In this document: positions 8,072-14,642 of the stretch, one piece after another
Numbering within the stretch: the first letter of the stretch is position 1
Layout: the number at the start of each line of letters is the position of its first letter
Assembly (NCBI GenBank): GCA_036307825.1
Contig: JAXJWW010000008.1
Span: 1 to 20,947, forward strand
Source: RGIG9060 sp036307825
GTDB taxonomy: Bacteria; Spirochaetota; Spirochaetia; Treponematales; Treponemataceae
Direction of reading: 5' to 3'
DNA: 20,947 nt
Translations under genes and position numbers: made by a program
Notes under the pieces: generated by a model
What the model was told of the DNA's origin: nothing
The model's database searches: none
What the model saw: the letters and a program-made list of their open reading frames with translations, nothing else

Positions 8072-9901
8072 ATGGAAAATATGAAAAGAACTGTAACTTG
8101 TGGAGATTTACGCAAGGCAGATGATGGAAAAACAATAATTTTAAATGGTTGGATTCACCGTATTCGTGAACATGGTGGAATTTCTTTTATCAATTTAAGA
8201 GATAGATATGGAATTACTCAAGTAGTTGTAGATTCTGATTCTCCTGCAGAATTGGCTGAATTTGCAAAAACTCTTAGAATGGAATTTTGTATCGCTGTAG
8301 AAGGTGTTGTTCGTGCTCGTCCTGATACAATGATAAATCCTGATATGATAACTGGCGAAATTGAAGTTGTTGCAAAGGCAATCAAAGTTTTATCAAAAAG
8401 TGAAACTTTGCCATTTATGATTGACGAAGTTCAAAAAGATGGAACTCCAGTTATTCCAAACGAAGATTTACGCTTAAAATATAGATATTTGGATTTGCGC
8501 ACAGAACGTATGCAACATCACTTGGCTTTGCGTAGTAAAGTAACTCTTGCAACTCGCAATTATTTGAGTGAAAAAGGTTTTTACGAACTAGAAACTCCTA
8601 CTTTCATTAAATCAACTCCAGAAGGTGCTAGAGACTATCTTGTTCCTTCAAGATTATATCCTGGAAAATTTTATGCACTTCCACAGTCACCTCAGCTTTA
8701 TAAACAAATTTTGATGGTTTCTGGATTTGATAAATATTTCCAAATTGCTCGTTGTTATCGTGACGAAGATGCACGAGGAGACCGACAGCCAGAATTTACT
8801 CAAATCGATATGGAAATGAGCTTTGTTGAACGGGATGATGTTCTTAATCTTACAGAAGGATTGATGGCTCATATTTTCAAAGAAACAATGAATGTTACAT
8901 TGCCAGAACATTTTGAACGCATTGCTTACGATGACGCAATCGAACTTTACGGAACTGATAAACCAGAACTTCGTTTTGATATGAAGATGCAAGATGCTGC
9001 TTTTATGTCAGATTTAGGAACTTTCCAAGCTTTCAAAGATGCAGTTGCAGTTTTACCAGATGAAAAAGGTGGCTCTTTAAGTGGAGGTTCAGTAAAAGCC
9101 TTAGTTGTTCCTGGAATGGCAGAAAGTTATAGTCGTAAAAAAATCGAAGAACTTGAAGCTGTTGCAAAAATCTACAAAGCAAAAGGTCTTGCTTGGATGA
9201 AAGTAACAGGAACTGATGCTGAACCAAACTTAGAAGGTGGAATCAGCAAATTCTTTGAAGGAAAAGCAAAAGATGTTTGTGCTACTTTAGGTGCAAAATC
9301 TGGCGACCTTCTTTTATTTGTTGCAGATACAAAAAAACGAGTTGCTTGTACAGCATTAGGTGCAGTTCGCTCAAAACTTGGCAAAGATTTAAATCTTTGC
9401 GACCCAGACAAATGGGCTTTTGCATGGATTGTTGACTTCCCAATGTTTGAATGGAACGAAGAAGAAAACAAATGGGATACAGCACACCACATGTTTACAA
9501 TGCCTCAATACAAATATCATGAAACTTTGGAAAGCAATCCTGGTGAAGTAAAAGGTGATTTGTACGACCTTGTATTGAACGGTTACGAACTTGCTTCTGG
9601 CTCAATTCGTATTCACGACCCAGAACTTCAAAAACGGATTTTCAAAATCGTTGGTTTTGATGAAGAAGAAGGTCAGAAAAAATTTGGTTTCTTAACAGAA
9701 GCTTTCAAATACGGTGCTCCACCACACGGAGGAATTGCGCCAGGTCTTGACCGATTGATTATGATTATGTGTCGCGAAGCTTCTATTCACGATGTAATCG
9801 CTTTCCCTAAAAATAGTTTTGCAATTAGCCCAATGGATGAATGTCCTGGCGAAGTTGACCAAAAACAACTTGATGAATTACACTTAAAAATAGTTGAATA
9901 A
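8072..9901 (+). CDS. aspS: Aspartate--tRNA ligase
   Basis: This 609-aa class IIb synthetase charges tRNA-Asp with aspartate in the cytoplasm. The N-terminal OB-fold anticodon domain covers about residues 1-110. The catalytic core shows TPEGARDYLVPSR, motif 2 (RCYRDEDARGDRQPEFTQID, near residue 228), a bacterial GAD insertion (about 290-420), and motif 3 with GAPPHGGIAPGLDRL near residue 557. The length is normal for bacterial AspRS. The sequence REHGG in the OB fold has His where Pseudomonas aeruginosa AspRS has His31. That residue is tied to non-discriminating enzymes that also aspartylate tRNA-Asn, so tRNA-Asn use is possible. The start could be 8072 or the in-frame ATG at 8081; neither has a ribosome site, which fits leaderless translation from 8072. 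Confidence 0.97.
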   Translation: MENMKRTVTCGDLRKADDGKTIILNGWIHRIREHGGISFINLRDRYGITQVVVDSDSPAELAEFAKTLRMEFCIAVEGVVRARPDTMINPDMITGEIEVVAKAIKVLSKSETLPFMIDEVQKDGTPVIPNEDLRLKYRYLDLRTERMQHHLALRSKVTLATRNYLSEKGFYELETPTFIKSTPEGARDYLVPSRLYPGKFYALPQSPQLYKQILMVSGFDKYFQIARCYRDEDARGDRQPEFTQIDMEMSFVERDDVLNLTEGLMAHIFKETMNVTLPEHFERIAYDDAIELYGTDKPELRFDMKMQDAAFMSDLGTFQAFKDAVAVLPDEKGGSLSGGSVKALVVPGMAESYSRKKIEELEAVAKIYKAKGLAWMKVTGTDAEPNLEGGISKFFEGKAKDVCATLGAKSGDLLLFVADTKKRVACTALGAVRSKLGKDLNLCDPDKWAFAWIVDFPMFEWNEEENKWDTAHHMFTMPQYKYHETLESNPGEVKGDLYDLVLNGYELASGSIRIHDPELQKRIFKIVGFDEEEGQKKFGFLTEAFKYGAPPHGGIAPGLDRLIMIMCREASIHDVIAFPKNSFAISPMDECPGEVDQKQLDELHLKIVE

Positions 9902-9941
9902 GAATTAACTATAAATCAATAAAGAAAAGCGGAGGTAAAGT

Positions 9942-10988
9942 TTGATTCGTAAATTTATTTTTAGGAACAAATTATTTATCTTCGCTTTTTTTATTTTTAT
10001 GGCGAATGTTTTATTTTCATCCTGCCAAAAAACGCAAAGTTCTCGAACAGAAGTTGCTTTAGGAACAGTTTGTACAATTTCTCTTTTTGAAAACGCTTCG
10101 GATAAACTTTACGATAGAATTTTTGAAAAAATCAATCAAATTGAAAACCTTATGAGCACTTCAATTCCTAATTCTGAAATTTCAAAAATAAATCAGAATG
10201 CAGGAAATCATCCTGTAAAAATTTCTCAGGATACTTTTAATGTTTTATCTTGCGCAAAAGAAATTGCAAAACTTTCTGATGGTGCCTTTGAACCGACGAT
10301 TGGAAATTTAGTTGAACTTTGGAATATCAATGCAATCATAAACGATGAAACAGGAGCGATACTTCCACAGATTCCTTCGCAAAAACAAATTGAAAATGCT
10401 TTATCAAAAACTGATTTTACAAAATTGATTTTAGATAAAGAAAATCAAACTGCTTTTTTAGAAGATTCAGAAATGGAACTTGATGTTGGTGGAATCGCAA
10501 AAGGATATGCAACTGATTGCGTTGTAAAAATTTTACAAGAAGAAAAAATCAATCGTGCTTTAATTGATTTAGGTGGAAACATTTTCGCTTACGGTTACAA
10601 AAATCCAAAAGAAAAAACTCCTTGGAAAATCGGAATTAAAAATCCTTTGAACTCAACAGGAAGTCCAATTGAAATTATCCAATGTGAAAATTCTTCTATC
10701 GTAACTTCTGGAGTTTACGAACGCTATTTTGAATACGAAGGAAAAATCTATCATCACTTGCTTTCTGCAAAAACTGGATTTCCAGAAAATAACGGTTTGC
10801 TTTCGGTTTCAATAATTTGCAACAACTCAATGCTTTGCGATGCTCTTTCTACCGCCTGTTTTATTTTAGGCAAAGAAAAAGGAAGTGACCTTATTAAAAA
10901 GATAAATGAAGAAAATTCAATTTCAATTCCTCACGATTTTATTCAGTATGTTTTTGTTTTAGAAGATGGAACTGTGTTGGGGAATTAG
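9942..10988 (+). CDS. apbE: FAD:protein FMN transferase, ApbE-family lipoprotein
   Basis: This 348-aa protein starts at TTG 9942 with a strong GGAGG (9931-9935) 6 nt upstream. A signal peptide ends in lipobox FSSC (Cys28), so it is probably anchored at the cell surface or in the periplasm. ApbE hallmarks are VALGTVCTISLF, SDGAFEPTIGNLVELW, ELDVGGIAKGYATD, ALIDLGGNIFAYG and SSIVTSGVYERYF. The Mg-ligand pair Asp300 and Thr304 lies in DALSTACFILG. The usual HxxDPxTG loop reads HHLLSAKTGFP, so the Asp-Pro is replaced. Such enzymes attach FMN to Thr of Rnf/Nqr-type subunits; the Treponema pallidum homologue Ftp was also described as an FAD pyrophosphatase. The gene follows aspS by 40 nt with no visible terminator and may be co-transcribed. 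Confidence 0.93.
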   Translation: MIRKFIFRNKLFIFAFFIFMANVLFSSCQKTQSSRTEVALGTVCTISLFENASDKLYDRIFEKINQIENLMSTSIPNSEISKINQNAGNHPVKISQDTFNVLSCAKEIAKLSDGAFEPTIGNLVELWNINAIINDETGAILPQIPSQKQIENALSKTDFTKLILDKENQTAFLEDSEMELDVGGIAKGYATDCVVKILQEEKINRALIDLGGNIFAYGYKNPKEKTPWKIGIKNPLNSTGSPIEIIQCENSSIVTSGVYERYFEYEGKIYHHLLSAKTGFPENNGLLSVSIICNNSMLCDALSTACFILGKEKGSDLIKKINEENSISIPHDFIQYVFVLEDGTVLGN

Positions 10989-11005
10989 GGGAAATATTAT
11001 AACAC

Positions 11006-11797
11006 TTACCTTACAATAAACTGAGACAACAAAATAAATAATTCATTATTGTTTGCAACATTAAATTTAGTAAAAATAACAGCCATATCTTTTTTTACAG
11101 TTGAAATACTGATATTATACTTTTTTGAGAGTTTAATATATGTTGATTTATTTTCAATGAAATCTTTTAAAAGAATAATTTGTCTTTCAGTAAGATTATA
11201 ATCTTTTAAAAATATTTCTTCTCCTTGATTTGGTAATGTGTTATTAGAATCAAAGGATTTTTTTATTGGGATAAAGACTGATAGAATATCTTCAGTTTTT
11301 TTATAAATATAAGCGTAAAAAGTTGCAAAGAAAAATGAAATTATAAGAACGGTAATAAATCTTGTGTAACTAATAGCCAATAATGAAAAAATTGTTAAAA
11401 TCCAAATACAAACTAAAATGATTAATTTTTTCTTTGTGTTAGTTGTAAAAAATTTATTCACAAATAAAATAACAAACATTGCTGAATATAAAAATGCTCC
11501 AAGAATTTCATATCCTGTAATGGCTGTACAAATTCCTTGAATAAATAAAATTAAACTTTGAAGACGATAATTTTCTTTTATAAATAGAAGAATAAAACAA
11601 AGAAAGGCAGTTGCCCCATTAATGATTGGAACAATAGTTGCTCGAAAAGGAATTATAGTTGTAACATAATTATTGTTATTGATACTAAAAACTGTTGCCA
11701 TTACAAGCATAATAAAAGCAGACAGAATCATGAGTTTTTCATACTTTTTTTTATTAGAATCCCAGATTTTTTCTTTTATATCAATAATTTTATTCAT
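11006..11797 (-). CDS. Membrane-anchored LuxR-type transcription regulator
   Basis: The N-terminal two thirds of this 263-aa protein (about residues 20-170) is made of five to seven hydrophobic membrane segments without a recognisable ligand domain. The C-terminus (about 195-260) is a LuxR/GerE helix-turn-helix: LTERQIILLKDF, YIKLSKKYNISISTVKKDM, FTKFNV. This resembles one-component membrane regulators that bind DNA from the inner membrane face. The start ATG (11797) has no good ribosome site. A TTGATA/TAAAAT promoter ends 20 nt upstream, so the leader is very short. The gene is divergent from small exported-protein genes, and the shared region carries repeated operator-like boxes, suggesting that it controls them and itself. 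The inducing signal is unknown. Confidence 0.75.
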   Translation of the reverse strand: MNKIIDIKEKIWDSNKKKYEKLMILSAFIMLVMATVFSINNNNYVTTIIPFRATIVPIINGATAFLCFILLFIKENYRLQSLILFIQGICTAITGYEILGAFLYSAMFVILFVNKFFTTNTKKKLIILVCIWILTIFSLLAISYTRFITVLIISFFFATFYAYIYKKTEDILSVFIPIKKSFDSNNTLPNQGEEIFLKDYNLTERQIILLKDFIENKSTYIKLSKKYNISISTVKKDMAVIFTKFNVANNNELFILLSQFIVR

Positions 11798-11817
11798 AAT
11801 AAAATTTTACCATAGTA

Positions 11818-11845
11818 ATTTTAGTAAAGCAACATTAATTATCAA
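11818..11845 (-). promoter_or_regulatory. Promoter of the LuxR-type regulator gene
   Basis: On the minus strand, TTGATA (11845-11840) and TAAAAT (11823-11818) are 16 nt apart. The start site would fall near 11811, giving a leader of only about 13 nt. The -35 end borders the operator-like repeats. Confidence 0.5.
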
Positions 11846-11853
11846 AACAACCA

Positions 11854-11913
11854 AAATAACCAAGGTTATTTCAAAATGTACTTTGGTTATTTTTTTAGTA
11901 ACCGCGGTTATTT
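11854..11913. promoter_or_regulatory. 21-bp phased operator-like array in divergent promoter region
   Basis: GGTTATTT occurs at 11864-11871, 11885-11892 and 11906-11913, each 21 bp from the next, two helical turns. Two copies are also parts of dyads: 11854-11861/11864-11871 (8-2-8) and the perfect palindrome 11899-11910 (TAACCGCGGTTA). The last copy ends 14 nt before the -35 box of the 12020 gene. This is the usual geometry of a multi-site activator or repressor. The regulator encoded at 11006 is the natural candidate. Confidence 0.6.
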
Positions 11914-11927
11914 TTAAACAAAATAGA

Positions 11928-11956
11928 TTGACAAATAGAAATTTTGCTTTGATAAT
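11928..11956 (+). promoter_or_regulatory. Strong sigma70-type promoter for the 12020 lipoprotein
   Basis: A perfect TTGACA (11928-11933) and GATAAT (11951-11956) are 17 nt apart. The predicted start site near 11963 leaves a leader of about 57 nt before the GTG at 12020. Confidence 0.75.
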
Positions 11957-12019
11957 GCAGATAGTTGCAACAAAAAAAAGTTATGAGCTCTAAAAAAGGA
12001 AAGAAAGTGGAGGAATAAA

Positions 12020-12472
12020 GTGAATAAAAATATTATTGTATCTTTAATGTTAGTACTTATAATTGGTTTATCATTCGCTTCTTGTTGTGGAGATGATGAT
12101 TTACCCTCTGCTAGTGTAGGACAAGGTTGTCGTATTTTTGAGGATTTAGAATTTGAGCATGAAATTAAAGGTATGAACGCTAGTCTTCGTAATGATGTGA
12201 TATCTTCAAAAATTCTTGATACAACAAAATCTATGCTTGGAGGAGAGGTATTTTTCTACTTACATGATGGAGATTTTGCAAATGAAAATTATCCAGGTGT
12301 AAATTTAGAAACAGAAGTTGATACATGGCGAGATGGAAGTTCAACATTTTACATTATTGTAAATGATTCAGAAGTTGAAGATTATAACAGTAGTTACGAG
12401 ACAAAAAAACTTACATTTGTTGAACTTGAAGCAATGGGAGATGATGCTAAAGTTTGTATAAATAAAAAATAA
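12020..12472 (+). CDS. Small lipoprotein of unknown function
   Basis: This 150-aa protein starts at GTG 12020 with GGAGG (12009-12013) 6 nt upstream. A signal peptide ends in FASC, giving a lipid-modified Cys22. The mature part is acidic and Asp- and Glu-rich, with further cysteines at the N-terminus (CCGDDD, GQGC) and near the end (KVCINKK). I recognise no family. A strong promoter and the phased operator array lie just upstream, and a hairpin terminator follows at 12480. It is probably a separately controlled gene and the main target of the divergent LuxR-type regulator. Confidence 0.6.
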   Translation: MNKNIIVSLMLVLIIGLSFASCCGDDDLPSASVGQGCRIFEDLEFEHEIKGMNASLRNDVISSKILDTTKSMLGGEVFFYLHDGDFANENYPGVNLETEVDTWRDGSSTFYIIVNDSEVEDYNSSYETKKLTFVELEAMGDDAKVCINKK

Positions 12473-12477
12473 ATTAA

Positions 12478-12524
12478 TTGGTACAAGAAGATTTTTCTAA
12501 ATAATTTTCTTGTACCTTTCTTAT
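12478..12524 (+). terminator. Hairpin terminator, first copy of 47-bp repeat
   Basis: GGTACAAGAAGA (12480-12491) pairs with TTTTCTTGTACC at the right end, 10 Watson-Crick pairs plus a wobble and one more pair, followed by TTTCTTATT. The 47-bp block recurs at 13014-13060 with a single C-to-T difference. Confidence 0.75.
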
Positions 12525-12537
12525 TGGAGAAAATTTT

Positions 12538-13008
12538 ATGAAAAAACTAATTATAACATTACTTTGTTTTTTTCTGTTATCAAATTTTATTGTTGCACAA
12601 AAAAATGAAATCAAAATTGAAGAAACAAATTTCAATGATTTAATTTTGTATAAAGATACAGGATTATCTCATTTCTTTTGTGATTATCAAGGAAATCTTT
12701 TAACCTATAAAGCATTAAACCAAAAATTATTAGAATATTCTGAAAATGAAGATATTGTAAAACAGGCTCAAGGTTGGATGATTGCTGACGGAGTTTTTAT
12801 AGGTCTTGCCTTAACCAGTGGAATTATTTATGCATTGTATACAATTTTTCCAGAATGGAATAACTCTGAAGTTATAAAAGATTGTAGTATTGGAATATCT
12901 TTAAGTTCATTATTATTACAATCATTTTCAGGAACAATTTCTTTGCAGAAATATCACGAAGCTTGTGATAATTATAATTTACACATTCTTGGGATTCCTG
13001 TAAAATAA
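12538..13008 (+). CDS. Exported protein with two C-terminal membrane segments
   Basis: This 156-aa protein has a GGAG site (12526-12529) 8 nt before its ATG. It begins with a Sec signal peptide (MKKLIITLLCFFLLSN...), probably cut after VAQ or kept as an anchor. A charged region with a FCDYQGNLLTYKALNQKLLEY stretch follows. Two hydrophobic segments follow near residues 82-102 and 117-137. No family is recognised; similar small membrane proteins are common as hypotheticals in treponemes, by my recollection. It lies between two almost identical 47-bp terminator copies (12478 and 13014), so it forms a discrete single-gene unit that could have been duplicated, inserted or lost by repeat recombination. 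Confidence 0.6.
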   Translation: MKKLIITLLCFFLLSNFIVAQKNEIKIEETNFNDLILYKDTGLSHFFCDYQGNLLTYKALNQKLLEYSENEDIVKQAQGWMIADGVFIGLALTSGIIYALYTIFPEWNNSEVIKDCSIGISLSSLLLQSFSGTISLQKYHEACDNYNLHILGIPVK

Positions 13009-13013
13009 ATGAG

Positions 13014-13060
13014 TTGGTACAAGAAGATTTTTCTAAATAATTTTCTTGTACTTTTCTTAT
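13014..13060 (+). terminator. Hairpin terminator, second copy of 47-bp repeat
   Basis: It is identical to 12478-12524 at 46 of 47 positions; the one change weakens the outermost pair of the stem. It starts 6 nt after the stop of the preceding gene and ends directly at the next start-codon region. Confidence 0.75.
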
Positions 13061-13072
13061 ATGAAAACTTAT

Positions 13073-13627
13073 ATGAAAAAACTTAGTTTACCAGCAATTT
13101 TATTTTCACTCTTTTTGTTTGTATCTTGCCAAGACAAATATATAATGCCTCATACTCCTGGCGTTACGGTTGATACAGAAGCTTTTGAACTTTATAAAAA
13201 CTTATGGAATAGTTGTGGAATAAAAAATTATTCTTACACATATACTTTGAATCGATATCCGCCTCTCAATTTTGTTGTTGATGTTACGGTAACAAACGGT
13301 GATATTTCTTATGATTTGAAAGAATACAATCAATTGAAAGATTCAGAAATAACAGAAATTGATAAAAGTTATTTTGCTTCCGAAATAGGAGATATAAAAA
13401 ATCTTTTTCTAGAAAATGTTTTTAATGAAATCGAACTAACTATTGAGAGGTGTTTTGAAGATTATGACAAAGATCCTGATTGTTATTATGTAAATTTTGA
13501 TTTCACTTTTTCTGATGATGCACCTTTTATTTTGTATTGCAAAAGAGAATCTTCTTTGATGAAAGAAAATATAGTTGGTGGTTCTGGTTTTGTTGAAATC
13601 AAAATAGAAAACTTTGTAGAAAATTAA
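13073..13627 (+). CDS. Lipoprotein, possibly DUF6174-like
   Basis: I choose ATG 13073 (184 aa) because the resulting signal peptide MKKLSLPAILFSLFLFVSC matches that of the next gene. ATG 13061, four codons upstream, is also possible. No Shine-Dalgarno site precedes either start, because the 47-bp terminator repeat ends right there; expression may be weak. Cys19 is the predicted lipidation site. The mature part contains LYKNLWNSCGIKNYSYTYTL and DVTVTNG, which resemble the W...Y-x-Y-T core of DUF6174 proteins; this assignment is tentative. Later it has an acidic stretch with two cysteines (CFEDYDKDPDC). It ends 14 nt before the next lipoprotein gene, and the two are probably co-transcribed. Confidence 0.6.
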   Translation: MKKLSLPAILFSLFLFVSCQDKYIMPHTPGVTVDTEAFELYKNLWNSCGIKNYSYTYTLNRYPPLNFVVDVTVTNGDISYDLKEYNQLKDSEITEIDKSYFASEIGDIKNLFLENVFNEIELTIERCFEDYDKDPDCYYVNFDFTFSDDAPFILYCKRESSLMKENIVGGSGFVEIKIENFVEN

Positions 13628-13641
13628 GGAATGATATTTTT

Positions 13642-14115
13642 ATGAAAAAACTTAGTTTACCAGCAATTTTAATTTTACTCTTTTTGTTTGTATCTTGTAC
13701 ACCTGTAGAATTTTTTCATTCATTTTCTTGTTCAACGGATAAGGATGTTTATCAAACTGGTGAAAAAATTTGTTTGAATATAAAAGGTGAAGTTTCTTCA
13801 AAACTTTATAAGGACGGAACTTTGTATGTTAATTTTTCAACATCTGAAGAAATAATTGATATAAATGAATTGGTAACTCATTATGAAAATCTCAACAGCA
13901 GAAACATTGAATTTACAGGAATAGAAAGTAATAATTTTATTTTTAATGTTTCTTCAAATTCTTATGATGACATAGATGAAAAATTGTTTTTTTCAATTTC
14001 TAATGCTGGTGAATACACTGTTTCCTTTCAGTTTCATGCTGACAGGATAAGTCCAACGCTTTTTACTTATTGGGGTGAAGGTACAGATTTTTGCAGTTTT
14101 AGTATTGTTGAATAA
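13642..14115 (+). CDS. Small lipoprotein with beta-sandwich-like mature part
   Basis: The signal peptide of this 157-aa protein (MKKLSLPAILILLFLFVSC, Cys19) is nearly identical, also at DNA level (54 of 57 nt), to that of the gene before it. The mature sequences look unrelated. The mature domain alternates short strands (KDVYQTGEKICLNIKGE, TLYVNFST, NAGEYTVSFQF) like an Ig-type or lipocalin-like sandwich; no family is recognised. AAGGA (13626-13630) overlaps the upstream stop codon and lies 11 nt from the ATG, a rather long spacing. A bidirectional hairpin at 14135 ends the unit. Confidence 0.6.
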   Translation: MKKLSLPAILILLFLFVSCTPVEFFHSFSCSTDKDVYQTGEKICLNIKGEVSSKLYKDGTLYVNFSTSEEIIDINELVTHYENLNSRNIEFTGIESNNFIFNVSSNSYDDIDEKLFFSISNAGEYTVSFQFHADRISPTLFTYWGEGTDFCSFSIVE

Positions 14116-14134
14116 AATCCTTGTCTATAAAAAA

Positions 14135-14172
14135 AAACTCGTGAAAAATCACTGTGGATTCTTCACGAGTTT
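14135..14172. terminator. Bidirectional terminator between convergent genes
   Basis: An 11-bp stem (14135-14145/14162-14172) is extended, after one mismatch, by four pairs (14147-14150/14157-14160). A's flank the left side and T's the right. It serves the lipoprotein gene ending at 14115 and the minus-strand gene ending at 14198. Its right arm, read on the minus strand, shares 19 of 20 nt with 6319-6338. Confidence 0.75.
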
Positions 14173-14197
14173 GCTTTAATAACCAAAAGTTAGTAAA

Positions 14198-14506
14198 TTA
14201 CACAATTACAACTGAGTTGTCTGTAAAAGAAAATGGAGCTGGAACATATTTATCTGCTGACCAATCGTTTTCCCAGCGTTTGCCGTCTAATAGATATCTA
14301 AATTGATATTCTTTTCCTGTTTCTAAAGTAAGTTTTACAGAAAAACTGCCGTCTTTTTGTTTTTTCATAGGAGTATCAATGGAACTCCAGCTATTAAAAT
14401 CACCTGCTAACCAAACTTTTTCTGCACCTTTTGCTGCTTCTGCAGAAAGTTCAAATGTTACAGCACATGTTTTTTGTGTTTTGTGATATGATTTGTAAAG
14501 TGCCAT
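14198..14506 (-). CDS. Stand-alone CBM48 glycogen-binding-type protein
   Basis: The start is ATG 14506, with AAGGAGA (plus-strand 14511-14517) just upstream; the longer frame to 14575 would run through this site and the likely promoter. The 102-aa cytoplasmic protein has no signal peptide. It consists of one early-set/CBM48 (AMPK glycogen-binding) domain: VWLAGDFNSWS, PMKKQKDGSFSVKLTL, GKEYQFRYLLDGKRWENDWSADKYVPAPF and a closing NSVVIV. Such domains bind alpha-glucan, usually attached to branching enzymes, pullulanases or kinases. Here it is alone, so a role in glycogen association or as an accessory subunit is inferred. It is divergent from metK, 136 nt away. Confidence 0.85.
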   Translation of the reverse strand: MALYKSYHKTQKTCAVTFELSAEAAKGAEKVWLAGDFNSWSSIDTPMKKQKDGSFSVKLTLETGKEYQFRYLLDGKRWENDWSADKYVPAPFSFTDNSVVIV

Positions 14507-14612
14507 CAAATCTCCTTCGTCATTAAATGTTGGTACTTGAATTTCTCTTGTATAGAGTATACTATAAAAATACAATTTTGTGTATACTTAAGAATATCTT
14601 TTTTATATTTTA

Positions 14613-14621
14613 TGATACAAT
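14613..14621 (+). promoter_or_regulatory. Extended -10 promoter of metK
   Basis: TGATACAAT (14613-14621) fits an extended -10 (TG-n-TACAAT). No good -35 lies 17 nt upstream. The start site would be near 14628, placing the strong GGAGG (14634-14638) right at the 5' end of a short leader, with no room for a SAM riboswitch. Confidence 0.45.
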
Positions 14622-14642
14622 TTATTTATTTCCGGAGGTTTT

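Noticed and set aside
8687..9492. Several minus-strand open frames of 64-106 codons inside aspS
   Set aside because: They are antisense to a fully conserved gene, have no ribosome site and no recognisable protein features.
11673..11993. Plus-strand 106-codon frame across the LuxR-type gene start and the intergenic region
   Set aside because: It is antisense to a convincing coding region, crosses the operator array and promoters, and has no ribosome site.
12478..13060. The paired 47-bp repeats as ends of an insertion sequence
   Set aside because: They are direct, not inverted, each is itself a terminator hairpin, and the enclosed gene shows no transposase features.
14548..14575. Near-palindrome TATAGAGTATACTATA between the CBM48 gene and metK as an operator
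   Set aside because: It can be explained by overlapping AT-rich promoter boxes of the minus-strand gene; no second copy was found.
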